From assembly GCA_950295325.1 (NCBI GenBank), contig OX485805.1, positions 4,960,501-5,024,500 of the forward strand: a stretch of 64,000 nt of DNA, given 5' to 3'. The number at the start of each line of letters is the position of its first letter. Positions within the stretch are counted from its first letter, which is position 1. The DNA comes from Polytrichum commune (taxonomy: Eukaryota; Streptophyta; Polytrichopsida; Polytrichales; Polytrichaceae). Shown here in pieces: positions 21,170 through 37,822 of this stretch. The notes beneath the pieces were generated by a model. The model was given only the letters and a program-made list of their open reading frames with translations, had not been told where the DNA came from and did not search any database. Both the position numbers and the translations under genes were made by a program.

Positions 21170-24090
21170 AATCATAGTGACCTTGCCCTTGAGGGAGAGA
21201 GGTGCCGGCCGGCTTGATTCAAGGTGTTCGCCTTCGAAAGGAGGCAGTAGTCTTCAGAACCCCGTAAATATCGAAATGCCCATTTCGGAATTACATATAG
21301 AGTTAGACCAACTCGAAAACGAAGCATCAAAACCATAACAGACACACTGGTGGCAACTTCAGAGTCGTCTTTCTGACAAGCGATTTCTGTACTGGGGACC
21401 GGACTCATGGTCTCAACACAGCAAGCATAAATCCGAAATTTGACACACAACAAGCACAAACCTACTAATCCAGAACTTCAATATCAGAAACCTTGTTGCA
21501 TGGTAAGTGCACATACACCATAACCCAATCCATCACTGACCTAATATCTTCACCAATCATTGAGACAAATAGGATTCTCATCACTGATTGTGCCCCACAG
21601 ATTTAAAATTCAACACAACAAGGACAAACCCATAAACTCAAAACTTCAGTATTATAAATGTTTGTTACATGGTAAGTGCACATACACCGTAACCCAATCC
21701 ACCACTTTCCCAAATCTTTCACCATTGAAGAACTAGAAGCTGCCAACAAACAACGTGCCATTACTCGCAGAAACTGCAAATTGAGAGGCATTGTAGACCA
21801 ATGATGATGCTCTCACTGAGAACTAATTTGCACTAAAGAATCTGACTACAAATAGTGCTTCGATCGGTCAACCCATTCAAGAGGCAAATGAATTCAAGTG
21901 TTGAGAGACTCTCTGTTTGCATAATCTACTACACTGCGTTGCAATTCAGGGTTTGAATTTTGCATTTTAATCAACTAAGAGTATGGCTTGTCAATACATT
22001 TAGGGAAAATTGCACGACACCAGATCTTCACCCCTCTGTGCCATCCATCTCTCCACTCAATTGGAAAGTTCGAATCCACTAACTTGACCCAAAATGAGGT
22101 GTAGCAGAAAAGGAAAGGCCAAAAAGGAAAATGCCATTTACTTGAGCTCCCACCTGTAACACTGCAGGTTCTTTGAGCTTGTAGCTTTTGCGAAGAGACA
22201 ACAATTAATGAACCGATTTTGTTGATGATGAATCGATGATGATCTCCCTGGAAAGACAAAGATGCAGTTTAGAATCTGGATTTAATGAAAATCATCCTGC
22301 TTCCTAAAGACAGCACAATAATCTGAACCCAAAAGAGTACATAGAAGCATGGCTAGCTGATTGATACCCCTAAATCGATCTGCACCGATTGAGCTCACTT
22401 CCATGATCGAAGCAAGGCATATTCTCGTTGGATTCTCGCTTGCAAGTTGCAGGCACTATGATCCAAAAACACAATAACTTGAGTTATCATCCCATTCATG
22501 AGTGCGGCCCCATGAATTCCGTGGAGTTCTGGTAAATTGGGAGAGGTAGGAGCGTGTATAAATGGACGCTTTGAGCACTCGAGAAAAAGTTAAGTTTCTT
22601 GGAAATTCTCGGTAAATCCATGGGGAGCTCGTGAACTTTGGACATCGTGTGATGTAGATATGATTTATGAAAGCAACGGTTTTGCATACAAGAATATATA
22701 TTTTCGAAGAGGAACATCGTCCACTGTAGATTGGCGTGAATGAGAGATGCTTCATCCTTGATCAAAGTTTTGGGTTCATACGTAAGTTACTCAAGAAGGT
22801 AAATAAGTATTCTCGTGACATTAAACAATAGATTGACATGATCTTAAACTTCACTCATTTGCGAGGTGAGAACTGAATATATGTACTATGATGTTTGCAA
22901 TTAGGTTACCTTCGCGAACATGTTGCCTCTTTACCCATGTAAATTATCTTGGGTCAAATTCATCTTTCAAAGCCTTGTGACTTCATTTATTCATTTGAAT
23001 TGCAACAGGGTAAAACCAAATATAGATGTTTTATTATTATGGTAATAAATACCATAGTATCTTTACCACTTTGGCTAATCATAGGCGAATGTTTATTATA
23101 GTTCCTATTCTAGATCAAATAATTTCGGATTTAAAGGAGTAATCAAATTTTCCCATATTTTTTTAGACTTAAAAAAAGCAACCTCCAAATAAATGAATTT
23201 CGTATACATAGTTAATTAGTGCATAAGTGGTAGAGGTACTACGGTACTCAAAATAGTGTGGAATATCAATAAATTAGTGTGGGGCAACCTAATAGCACAT
23301 ATCAATGTACATAGTTGTTGGTTCTCCCAATTTGGATTGAATTACCATAGTTATCTTTCGCACCATAGAGTATTTCATAAAATCTCATGATTCAAAATAA
23401 TAAGGAGTCTTCTACAATTAACAAAGTCAACATATTAGAGTTTTCTCAATGAACAAAATAAACCTAGGAAATCAACTAAGATATGTGGGTGTTGTTCGGT
23501 TAGTTTTCCACGGTCTTCAACTTTAACATTCTAGGTTTACGCAACGAAACTAGTGTTTCATTACCAAATCCACAATTTGAAACATCACCAAAACAACCAA
23601 AAAAATGAACTAGAAATCGAACCTCCCTTGATTTAGTTTGTGATTACCATTAGTGCATACTAGTCAATTCCTTAAGTAAATACATAGGGTTTAGGGTTTA
23701 GAGTTTTCTTAAAACATCTTTGCTTAGAACATGTGTTTCTTTGTGATGTTTGATCTTTGATCCCCACAAAACCACACACCGATCAAATCATAGGTGTCCA
23801 ATTACGAAAAGTAATTGAATAACACTGGTCCCATGTACCTTAGTGCCCGATCTCAAAGGCAATCAAAGCATGCATCCAAATAAATTCTTTCCACTTGTAC
23901 CAAAAGACCATGTTCTTTGTGACATTAGGTACGTCCCGATGACATGGCGTTTGCATGGCATCACGGTCTCCAAAACGCCATCCACCTACTTATTAAGCTA
24001 AGCTACACCTTCCAAGACCTCGGGGATTCCGTAACAAGGAGGACGTAACACATGTGGTCATCCTTCTTAATCGGACTTCTATGGTTGATT
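21170..24090. other. Gene-free stretch
   Basis: No gene is recognised on either strand; the frames are at most about 100 codons and overlap. The right part (23740-23850) is a fragment of the 3' end of MITE family M2 (ATAGGTGTCCAATTACGA, CATGTACCTTAG). The region near 20.5-22.5 kb probably includes the EG16 promoter, but I could not place it. Confidence 0.5.
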
Positions 24091-24093
24091 GGT

Positions 24094-24435
24094 AAACCCT
24101 AACCTCCGAAATGCCACCCCCGTAATGTCACTCCCTCTCTTATATCCCGAAACCCTGGGGAACGGATGTGTTCGGTGTAGATCTCCCTCCTTGTTGTCAC
24201 ATTATCCTCCCATATACTACACGTTTTAACATTAAAACAATCCACCAAAGAATTCAAACCACACACTCATGTGCATCACGATGTCATCATTGCAACATTG
24301 ACTATGTGTTCTTCCGTAATGTCATGTGCTACACTAATTCTCTATTATCATGCATCCACACTAACACTGCAAACCTCCTTAATATCATGTGCAATTTGGT
24401 AGCCACATGCATGAAATCAAGGAGGTTAGAGTGTA
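24094..24435 (+). mobile_element. MITE-like family M4, copy 1
   Basis: About 340 bp with short inverted ends, ACCCTAACCTCC on the left and GGAGGTTAGAGTG on the right. Landmarks are TCCCTCTCTTATAT, CACCAAAGAATTCAAA, ACACTAATTCTCTATTATCA and TGCATCCACACTAACACTG. The element recurs inverted at 28345-28675 and forward at 30590-30885. The 149-codon open frame across it is incidental. Confidence 0.7.
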
Positions 24436-25452
24436 CTTGCACAACACTAAAATATAACATGAACCCATGTGAAGTTGATTCTTGTCCGACTATTTCACGA
24501 GTTCACATGACCAATGTGAAAGTTACTGCTTGTGTTGACTATACATATAGAAATAGATATAATCATCGGTTGCATGAGGAAACAATTATGAATGAAGAGC
24601 CTCGAACTGACATTTAAGTATATAATTGGGACAAACCACTTGTCCATAATATAATAAGGGGCATGCACTCGTGGAGACAAAACATCGAATGACAACACAA
24701 CAACCACAACTTTTAGATGCTTGTATTCCATATTCGCCAACCATCATATTTGTGTAATTTTGTGATCTAGTGTACGTCATAGTGGCAATTGAAATTGTCC
24801 ACAATTCATGCATAAATCCAAATATACTTAAATCCTAGTTCTTGACGCAAGTATGCTATTGCCATACAATGTCAATGGAGTTTATGACAACATGAACTAC
24901 CACAATAAAAAAATAACTCCATTTTACATCTTCGGAAACTTTAGATATGTTGAAGATCAATTATTCATTATTTTGTGTTTATTTTAATAGAAAAAACAAA
25001 AAATGAAAATGAAAAAGCATATTCTCGTGAAACTTATGGTATGCTCAAAATGTATTCAAGGCACAAAATGATCAAATGTTGGAAATAAGAACATCATAAT
25101 TTCCCAATTAATATCATGATGATGTTATAGTATCATCCCATGATATGATGCCTCCTTGTTGAGCCATTATTCATCCAGATTATTAGTACATGAAATGTAA
25201 TACATTAATTAGCACATGATCACACTCACACATAATACGCTCGGTGTTCTTTGAACGTGGTAATTTCCACATCTAGAAGTTTCTAGTGCATCCTCTATTC
25301 CAGGACCCAAGTTTCACATCCATGAACCGGGAAAGGTTCTCCTGCTATATTATTATTACCTCATGAGGAGTCAGAAAAGATCATCCATTACCCCATCTTC
25401 ATCCATCTCTGCCACAAGTGTATTGTGCCCCAAGCCAGCTCTATCTTTATTA

Positions 25453-26120
25453 GGGCCAAGTTCCATGTACCGGTCCCGGTCCATTTTTCCGATGGGTGAG
25501 AAACGGGTGACATCATCCAAAAAATGGGTGATGTCACCCGTTTTTTGGAAGGGTACTTCTATGTGGGGTACCGGTTTATTGGGATTTCCTACTTTCTAAC
25601 TAAATTTGGTGATACGTAAGACATGACACTTTATGAAGGTGACCGGCAATGGAGGTCATCCTCATTGAACTTTTCATATTTGATTTGCACATCAATTTCC
25701 ATACCCCTAATTGATAATTTAGTTATCAATATAACTACTACATAAAATGAAATAATTATGTGTTTATTTTAAGGGAATTTAACTGTAACACCTAAATGAT
25801 ACCAAAATAATATTTTAAATAATAATATATAAGTAATCATATTATACAATATAATCATATAAATATAAATGTTTATACCCTAGGTGACCGGCCGATCCGG
25901 TCACCATAGCTCTCTAACCGGCACATGTCCTTCACGTTACCGTTAGGACCGCCGGTCCTTTGGCACCCGTTCTTCCACAACACAAAATGTGGGACACCCA
26001 TCCATGGGAGGTACCGGTCCTTGGGTGAGAGGGATGGGCACATGGCACCACCCTCTTTTCACCGGCCAACCCATTTATTTCAAAAAAAACGGACCGGGAC
26101 CGGTACATGGAACTTGGCCC
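25453..26120. mobile_element. PIF/Harbinger-like non-autonomous element (668 bp)
   Basis: Starts GGGCCAAGTTCCATGTACCG and ends with the exact inverse; the TIRs match over about 32 bp, including GGTCCCGGTCC. It is flanked on both sides by TTA (25450-25452 and 26121-26123), the 3-bp target duplication expected of PIF/Harbinger. Several internal inverted words (ATGGGTGA..TCACCCGTTTTT) are present near the left end. No transposase is encoded. Perfect termini and TSD suggest a relatively recent insertion. Confidence 0.8.
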
Positions 26121-26235
26121 TTAGCTGTAGCCATTAGTAGTACCCTTGCTGATTCGCGGGTTTCTTCCTCCCTTCATCCATTTTTCACACAAGGTCATCA
26201 TAGCAAACGTGGATGGAAAAATGATAAGGAAGGGA

Positions 26236-26465
26236 GAGGGAATTATCGTATACAAGCGTACCTCTCATCCATCCAACATAAAAACCTTTATAGGGTTTGT
26301 TGTCGATTCATCTCAAACGACCTCGAGTTTCAGACTAGTTCGGAGTCTTTCAAGGCTAATTCCGGTGTCAAATCAACTAAACAAAGCAACCTCCGGGCTG
26401 GATATCATTTCAAGGTTTTTATGTGGGATGAATGAGAAGCACACTCTTGTATACAACAATCCCTT
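26236..26465. mobile_element. MITE family M1, copy 3
   Basis: Arms of about 50 bp: on the left GTATACAAGCGTACCTCTCA and CATCCATCCAACATAAAAAC, and on the right the inverse of GTATACAAGAGTGTGCTTCT and TCATCCCACATAAAAAC. It is about 230 bp long and has the clearest inverted repeats of the three copies. It lies only about 115 bp from the end of the PIF-like element. Confidence 0.75.
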
Positions 26466-26469
26466 CTTC

Positions 26470-28340
26470 CCTACTGACATAGATGTAGTAGTGTCCACGG
26501 AGATGTTTGGACATAACTGATCGAAATTCTAGTGTTTCCAAGTCCAATTGGTTACATGTTGACATCTTTCGGTTTTTCCTTATTGATTCGAGGCATGTTA
26601 TTTGGATTCGTCTTAAAATTATTAGTGATTTTCCTAAGGCCTTGAAACTTCAACCGGTTCATGTGTAACTAGCGGTCGGTTCTTCCCCCGTTCATTGAGA
26701 TGTAGTAAGCATGGCAACTTTTGGATCGAACGTGTGGAGGCTTATCACTCGATTTTGAGTCACATTAAGCATGGCTTGAATTGGGCACTCCACATGTTAT
26801 ACCAAAGGCTAGGCGACGAGATTTGGAATCCAATTCAATTTTATCATGAGGAAGCTCCGGCGAAACATGTGACCACATTTCCCTAGTAAGGTATGCAAGG
26901 TGTGTCATTAGGTTCCTTTTTCTTAATTGGAGACACTCTATGTATTCAAGTGGTGTGTGGTTAAGTGAGGATAGAAGGGGGGAGGGACTTTAATGACACT
27001 ACACGAACTATTGTAATTAGTGTCATCAATTAACATGGTGTTTGTGGAAAACGTCACATGGCATGTAAAAAATTACACATGCCTTTTTTTCGAATACAAA
27101 GAAGGTTGGTTTGAATTGGTCTTTGGAGGCTACCAGCTACACGAGTTTTTGGCCAAACTACAGGTTTCTCCCAAGTTCAAGTGCACGCCACAAAGACTAG
27201 AAATCGAGTCACCCTTGGGAAAAGAAAAGTCACATGCAAAAATTTTGGACAGTTCCAATCGCCAATATGACGTACATTAAATTGCGAAACTACACAACTA
27301 TGGTGGTTGGTGAACATCGAATACAAACATTTGAAGTGGTGGTTGTTGTATTTTGATAAATTTCGTCCCCGTAAGTGCACATCCCTTATTATTTTGGAAC
27401 AAGTGATTTGTTCAAATATACTTAAATGACAGTCAAATGTTGTTAGAAAAGTTACCAAATGACACTAACAACATTTTGAAAGAGATTGGATTACATCTTG
27501 ACATTGTATTAACACTCAACCATACATTTGATGGACAGTCGGGAGGACTTGTGATTTGCAATTGCTAACCGCATGAGACAATTCTTGAGCTATCCAATGG
27601 CCATATGTGCATGTCGAGTTGAAAGTGCCCACAAAGGGGCCACGTACGTTAATAGCTAACTTACTCGGCTTTGGGGAAAGAGGCGAGCTTCTTCTAGAAG
27701 AGTACATGAGAAGAATAGTCTTTTGAGGTACTTTGCTTGTGCGATTGAATGAGAAGCATGCATCCTATGAAGAGCATAGAGCCTTCCAAGAAGCATAGAA
27801 TGCAAAAAAATCCATTCTATTCTTGCTTGACTTTTATAGGTGTGTGGTGCTATTGTGGACACTTCCAACTCCACATACATGGCAACCATATTGGATAGGG
27901 GAATTGTTTCATTTGGGTAGCAATTGCAAGCCAAAAGATTTTCATTCTAAAATCTAAAATTAAGGTCGAGATGTCAAATTTGTAAGGAGTGAGTCAAAAG
28001 TCAAGATTTTTCTGGCTCTTTGAGTGTTCATTATAGGTCCTTTCAATTGTGTTTATGCTCCAATCTCATCGTAGCATGTGTCTTTTTGGTGTCCATTCTT
28101 AAGTACAAGCCAATGGACAGGGATAACTAACCGCTCGTTACAAATGAACCGGTTGAGTTTGAGAAATAACTACTGTAGTTGAAGTTCAAGACTTCAAAAA
28201 ATTGCCGATCATTTTAGAGGAATCAATGGAATATGTCTCAAATTAATGAAGAAAATTTGAAAAATCACAACATGTAACCAGTTGGACTTGGAAACACTTG
28301 GATTTTGACCGATTATGCCCAAAAATATGCTCAGACAATG
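26470..28340. other. Gene-free stretch with R2 and M2 fragments
   Basis: No gene is recognised. A fragment of the M2 3' half is at 28030-28100 (TCTTTTTGGTGTCCATTCTT). Repeat R2 is at 28110-28340, with AAATGAACCGGTT, AAGTTCAAGACTTCA and GGAATCAATGGAATATGTCT. Confidence 0.5.
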
Positions 28341-28344
28341 GTAC

Positions 28345-28675
28345 AAGTCTTGCCACATGCACTCTAACCTCCCTAATACCATGCATGTGACAACCAAAGT
28401 GCATGTGATATAAAGGAGGTTTGTAGTGTTAACATGGATGCATGATAATAGAGAATTAGTGTAGCGTGTGACATTATGGGAGAACACAAAGCCAATTATG
28501 CAATAATGACAATGTGATGCGTGCGAGCATGTGGTTTGAATTCTTTGGTGGATTATTTTAACGTAAAAACATATGATATATGGGAAGGTAATGTGACAAC
28601 AAGGAAAGAGATGTAAATTGGAGACATCCATTCCTTAGGGTTTCAAGATATAAGAGAGGGATTGACGTTACAGAG
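28345..28675 (-). mobile_element. MITE-like family M4, copy 2 (inverted)
   Basis: The reverse complement of the element at 24094-24435, with the same terminal words (CACTCTAACCTCC at the left edge, GAGGTTAGGGTG at the right). The open frame on the - strand (140 codons) mirrors the one in copy 1 and is not a gene. Confidence 0.7.
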
Positions 28676-28859
28676 GTTAGGGTGTATCACCGTAGTTGTC
28701 AATGGCCATGTATGTATAATAACAATTAAATACATTCCTTTACACCGTCCGGGCACGGATATTTCAATATACATATATTTGGATCAATTGGATCTATGTA
28801 CCATACAATGACCTCAATATCAAAGTTTTATCCTCGCCTCATTCCAATACATATTGGTC

Positions 28860-28861
<2 letters not shown>

Positions 28862-28895
<34 letters not shown>
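28862..28895. repeat. (CA)17 microsatellite
   Basis: An uninterrupted dinucleotide repeat of 34 bp in gene-free DNA. Confidence 0.95.
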
Positions 28896-28897
<2 letters not shown>

Positions 28898-28899
28898 TG

Positions 28900-30285
28900 A
28901 CCCAATATAAGTGTTGAAGATGCCTAAAGTGTCATGAACATTGGTACTCCCTAATGCTGGAAGACTAGGTCTATGTTGAATGTGAAGTGTTAAATCTTAG
29001 AGTGTTAAGAAGATATGCCCGTGTTGACACTCCCTTCTTCACTACCTATTTTTCCCTCCATGTATTTTTATTGAATTTTTTTTTTCATACACAAATTCTT
29101 ATACATGGGCCATTGTAGTATAAGAATATTGATAGCTAAACTTTGCCTTCACTTTTTGCATGATGTTATAATTCTTGATACCAATCAAATGTATTCTCAC
29201 ATGCCAAATGACCACATAACTTACTTTGTCCACATACAATACGGCTCATGTACAAACTCAAAATGCAATCGAAGTAAGTTACTTAAAAGGTAGATGGATC
29301 TTAAGTGGCTCATTTTCTTAATTTGAACCCTATGTTTGATTGGTATGTGGTTCAGTTAGGATCAAAGAGCAAACACCATAAAGACACATGTTTAAAAGAG
29401 ATTGAACTACGTCTTCAAATGTTAATAACTACTTTACACTCAATATAACGAACACAATTGAAAGAACCTATGCATCTAACTATGAAATCAACAAACATGC
29501 ACTTCCACTAACCATAACTAAATCAAGGGAAGGCTGATTTTCAATCCGGTCTTTGTAGATGTATTATCGTAGATTTGCTAATGCAACACAAGCTTTGTTG
29601 TGTAAATCTAATCCATACAAGCCGGAGAACATGAAAAAACAAACCAAACAACACCCACATACCTTACAAGCTATCCCTCCCAATGCATTTGGTATACACG
29701 ACTCTTTGTACATGTGGGAATGTGGATGGATGATGTGTGAGGTCATCCATCATCCATTCATCCCACCAACCAAGTTGACCTTCACAACCGGTGGGACCCT
29801 ACTTAACTCTCAAGGATTTAAAATCCATCCACCGTTTGAAAGGGCTCCTTCCTTATCCAATCAACATCAATGTTCATCCCATTGCTATGATACCTCATTT
29901 AGTCTAGAGGGTCTAGAGTATCCCACCCAAGCTTACATGCCCATACGTATCACTAAGTTCATGATATGAAGCCCTTGTCTATAGATAAAGTTGTAATCAC
30001 TAGTTCTACTATCATTAGTGTAAACACACGACACTTGACATTTATATATTTAAACATATTTTCCTCTAGTATAATAGTAGAATGTAAAACTATCATCCCA
30101 TGTACTACGCTAAATGTTGTACTATATACATTGTTCACTCCAAAAATTAACCTATATTGATCAATAATGGATTGTCTACAGTTAACGAACATAGTGTTTC
30201 CAAGCCTTTGGCAAACTCAACGTGTAACCTTTTGCAAATAATGTACGTGCCACTAAACTATGGCGTGAACATGGTAACGCACAAA
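28900..30285. other. Gene-free stretch
   Basis: No gene is recognised. The open frame at 29559-29969 (136 codons) has no domain I know and is crossed by antisense frames. The region is rich in ATCCA/TCATCC words (29730-29900). Confidence 0.5.
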
Positions 30286-30289
30286 GGTA

Positions 30290-30570
30290 GACAAGGGCCC
30301 TTGTTTGTTGGTTCCAAGACCAAATACTAGGAAGACATGTGTTCGAAAGAGATTGGACTGTGTGCTCAGAATATAAGAAGCAACTTGGGCTCAATAATCA
30401 ACATTGGTATTATTATTGGGGGGAGGGGGGTGAAGGGGGCTATATGACCATTCTATGAGCACAAGAGTCAATTTAGTAATATGAAGAAGACCATTATTCA
30501 TTTTGAGCTCCAAAAACAACAAGGAAAATGGCCACGACCTCGATTTGGAATTGCTTACAATTTTGTACTA
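30290..30570 (-). mobile_element. MITE family M2, copy (inverted)
   Basis: Inverted landmarks of the family: GACATGTGTTCGAAAGAGAT, GGACTGTGTGCTCA, CATTTTGAGCTCC and GGAATTGCTTACAA. It carries a G-rich run (30418-30430) where other copies have a C-rich run, as expected for the opposite strand. Confidence 0.65.
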
Positions 30571-30589
30571 CACCATAACATCCTTAATG

Positions 30590-30885
30590 TCAACTCCCTC
30601 TCTTATATTCCAAAAACCTAGGGAACATATGTGCTCAATTTAAATATCCCTCCATGTTATCACATTTCCCTCTCAAATATCACAAGTTTTGATATCAAAA
30701 TAATCCACCAAAGAATTCAAAGAATGTTATTGCAATATTGACTTTGTGTTATTCCATAATGTCACATGCTACACTAATTCTCTATTATCATGCATCCACG
30801 TTAACACTGTAAACCTCCTTAGTATCACGTGCACCTTGGTTGCTACATGCATGATACTAGGAAGGTTAGAGTGTAATTGCTTGCA
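30590..30885 (+). mobile_element. MITE-like family M4, copy 3
   Basis: A forward copy with TCCCTCTCTTATAT, CACCAAAGAATTCAAA, ACACTAATTCTCTATTATCA, TGCATCCACGTTAACACTG and the right end GGAAGGTTAGAGTG. It lacks part of the middle seen in copy 1. Confidence 0.65.
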
Positions 30886-31109
30886 TGTTTCATATCCTAG
30901 AAGAAGTGGGCTAGTGGGGAATAGTAACCATTTAAGACCCATCTACCTTAGATCAACTCCCTTCTAGATGGACGAGAATTTAAGTATAATCCTTTGTTTG
31001 TCCTTTGGGTCAACCGTGACATAAGGGAGACTGATCGAAAACACGATAAAATTGAGCCCCCCCCCCCATACTTAGTAGGTACTAGGGTAGGCCTGGGCCA
31101 GTTACTGAC

Positions 31110-31440
31110 AAAGAAGGCAGGGACGCCACGTGTAGGCTACTCATGCCCCGTCAGCATCTCACACTACCGGCTGCGAGCGGTGGAGATACCGGAAATAACC
31201 AGTCAACGCGCATCCAGCGGCTCGGGTGCTGACCGGCTACACGCTCGGCGCAGGATCGGTTCGGCCCGAACCTAAGTGGGTTCCGGCCGAGCGTACTAAG
31301 CAGCCCGGTTTTAGAGGTCGTCGCGTGTGAAGTGAAGTTCGCTTGCATTTCGACTTGCACGTCGCACATGCATGAATCTCTCTCTCTGAGCGCCCGATCA
31401 CTCCCCCACATGCTTATAAGAATTCCTCCTTCCATTTCAA
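31110..31440 (+). promoter_or_regulatory. GC-rich promoter region of the GAPDH gene with a G-box
   Basis: A GC-rich island in AT-rich DNA, upstream of the GAPDH leader. GCCACGTGT at 31125-31133 contains a perfect G-box core (CACGTG, 31127-31132), a binding site for plant bZIP and bHLH factors. CT-rich and CTTATAAG sequences follow at 31378-31422. TSS position is not visible. Assignment to GAPDH is by proximity and orientation. Confidence 0.5.
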
Positions 31441-32700
31441 TCTGCAAGAATTCTTTCTATCTACGTTGCCGCATCGAAATCAACTAAGAAACGATAAAGT
31501 TCGTCCCGAAGTGCGACTGCTCTCGAGCATTCTCGAAGCCGGTCGACGACGAAGGGAGAAGGTGCAGTTCGCTCTTCGTTGCAGTGCACGATTGAAAGTG
31601 ATTTCACTGCTTTTTGTGTGGATCGTGTGATCGGTGTGTTGGTTTTTCTTTGGTTTTGTTTTTGGCGGAGGTTCGGTGTGGGTTTTGTTGAGCTGGGTTG
31701 GACGGGAAATGGGGAAGTGCGAATTGTGAGAGGGGAGGTGATCGGTTGTTGAAAGCATGTATGTACTCGCTAGCTTGTCTCCGCTTCAACCCTGGAGGGC
31801 TTACCGTAGAGTGATGTCTGGTTCAACACTTTGAGTGCTGACAGTAATTTTCACGTAGGATTCTTATAGGTCTTGACCAATTTGAGTACGACACATGTCA
31901 AAATGCTTCCCGAAAATTAATCATCTTGTGTCGATTTAGACAGCACCCTGTGACGGTAGTATGGAATTTTGGATATTTTTTTGTTGGGTTTTGAGTGGGA
32001 ATCGGGGTAGATCGCTTACCGGGAGTGCTCTGTAGCTCGATTGAAGCGGACCTGTATTTTTCTCAATACCAGCTCATGATCGGCTCTTGGACTCTGTGGC
32101 TTTTGTTTTAAGCTACAACCCGTGTGTTGCGCACAAAGTCGTCCAAGAAAGGGTTTAAGACCCACAAATTTTTCATCCACAATTTTCTCTCTCGTACAGT
32201 AGTTGCACTAACCCATACCCCACCATTTCCTTAGATTTGATTCAAATAGTTGATTGTGTTTTCATGACAGGAAGTTTCGAGGTTGGCTTTGAGGTTTATT
32301 TGTTTATGTGTTTATATGGATGTTGGGCGTCTCTTGAAGACATGCAAAGTATGATGGGGATTTTTGGCTTTATTATCTGTTTGTGTAGTTTATGAAGCTG
32401 CTTCTGATTTCGGTAGATTTACGGGATTAGGGGCATCAAGTTGTTGTTCTTTTCTCAGAAATAAAGTTCTGGAAATTAAGAAGTAAATCTCTTCATTACG
32501 GATGTAGATTTGTTTTGTGTTGTATAACCTCCTTGTCCGGAAAGAGTTGGTGGTTTATCTGTTTTGATTTTTAGCTCTGCTTTACAGTGGGAGATACTTC
32601 TCCGATTGCAGTAACTTGATGGGTTAGCACTGTTTTTGAACTGCCCATGGGTTGTTATTTTGCAGATTTGAGATAAACTGAGACTCCACTTTCTCCAACC

Positions 32701-32704
<4 letters not shown>
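31440..32704 (+). other. GAPDH 5' leader with probable leader intron
   Basis: No coding sequence is visible. A leader intron probably ends at TATTTTGCAG|A (acceptor AG at 32664-32665), leaving about 35 nt of leader before the ATG at 32701. A possible donor is GAGAAG|GTGCAG at 31561/31562. The 5' splice site is uncertain. Confidence 0.4.
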
Positions 32705-36375
<3,671 letters not shown>

Positions 36376-36848
36376 AGCACAAATGTGTCACCATTCAACA
36401 CTCAATTGTGTTGTCATCTTCAGCTACAATTGCTGTTAATGAGCGGATTGGTCATGGAAGTCTTTTGAACTGCTGTCGCATGCTCTGTAGATATGCGAAC
36501 ATTGATCGGTAAATTTTGTGAAGGAGACCAGCTGTTGATGAATATCTTCTATTATAGAGCTAATCACTTCAAATGAGCAAGGACCTCTTCTATTGCCTCA
36601 CGGCTTTGTAAATTCAAGTTCTGGCTTGGATTTTGAGTCGGGACTCAAAGAAATTGTGACTTGGGACTTGTACCTACTCGCAGTTTGTTACCAGCATCCC
36701 ATATAGCAAATCTCTCATGTGATGGTGAATATTGTTTGTGTACCCTGTATGATAGATAAGTGTTTGAGATGGAAGGTTATAATGATGAGTGTGTCTGGGG
36801 ATTTAAGGAAAAGTTACAACTTGTAAGTTCATGTTTTTCGAAAGTAGT

Positions 36849-37195
36849 CAAGGTTAGATGTGCCTCATTCGGATACTTTTCTCACTGCATCCACTTATAG
36901 ATATGAAACATGCACTTACTGCGAGATAATTAGCAAATTCGAATCATACCCACAGCTCATATTTGCCTCATAATTTTTGGAGCTCACATGAATATCTTGT
37001 TTGTTGTCGAAGTGAAGATTCTCGTGCTCATTAAGTGGCCACATAGGGTAATGTTCATTTCTGAGCTTAGAATAATCTGCAGATTTGAGCACACAGTCCA
37101 ATTACTTTCAAACACGTGTCTATAAGTTTGCATTCTTAGACCCACACCTAACCTTACACCACTCTAATCTAAATTAATGGACATATCTACCTTAT
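36849..37195 (+). mobile_element. MITE family M2, copy downstream of GAPDH
   Basis: The left end is AAGGTTAGATGTGCC and the right end is CATATCTACCTTAT. The interior follows the family order (GCGAGATAATTAGCAAAT, GGAGCTCACATGAATAT, AAGATTCTCGTGCTCAT). It starts about 470 bp after the GAPDH stop codon. Confidence 0.7.
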
Positions 37196-37654
37196 ATGTG
37201 ATGAAACATGCTCCCAAACCTCCAACCCAATTTGATGTGATCTCTATTGGGGAAGAAATGGCAAGGCAAACAATTGGAAATGCTTACATGAGCTTTATGG
37301 TTTTCAAATTGGAAGTGCAACAAATTGTGAATAAATACATATGAACTTCACAAGGAACATACATATTGCAAAAAATCCTCAGGCATTAAAGTTCAAGGAT
37401 TACTGATGTTTTGTGATAAGTAGTTTATTTCTTTCAAGGACAACTTAAAGTCAACCAACAGTCCACAGTCCTTTAATAACAACCACAGTCCTTTAATAAG
37501 CAATAACAATGATATATCTTTATAGCTATTGGTAATCCAAGAGTTGGTCCAGGTAAAAAATGAACAATCATACATAACATTACACAACTTCTTGGCTGCG
37601 TTCTGTGGGACCAGTTATCACATAAGCATAATTTTCCTTTAATTTTGAATGATG

Positions 37655-37778
37655 AAAACGTAATGTATGCAAGCGTGTGGTTTGAATTATTTGGTGGATT
37701 ATTTCAATGTCAATTCCATGAAATATAGGAGGGAGATGTTACAAGGGGGGAGATTTAAATTGAGCACATCTAGTCTTT

Positions 37779-37785
<7 letters not shown>
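37655..37785 (-). mobile_element. MITE-like family M4, fragment (inverted)
   Basis: GTGTGGTTTGAATTATTTGG, TGGATTATTT and AGGAGGGAGATGTTACAAG match the inverted element at 28500-28640. It is truncated on the right by a GA microsatellite (37785-37820). Confidence 0.55.

Positions 37786-37820
<35 letters not shown>
37785..37820. repeat. (GA)18 microsatellite
   Basis: An uninterrupted dinucleotide repeat of 36 bp between a M4 fragment and AT-rich DNA. Confidence 0.95.

Positions 37821-37822
<2 letters not shown>

Noticed and set aside
24168-24617. 149-codon open frame with its mirror at 28209-28631
   Set aside because: Both lie on copies of MITE family M4; the frame is shared because the element is, and the third copy does not keep it.
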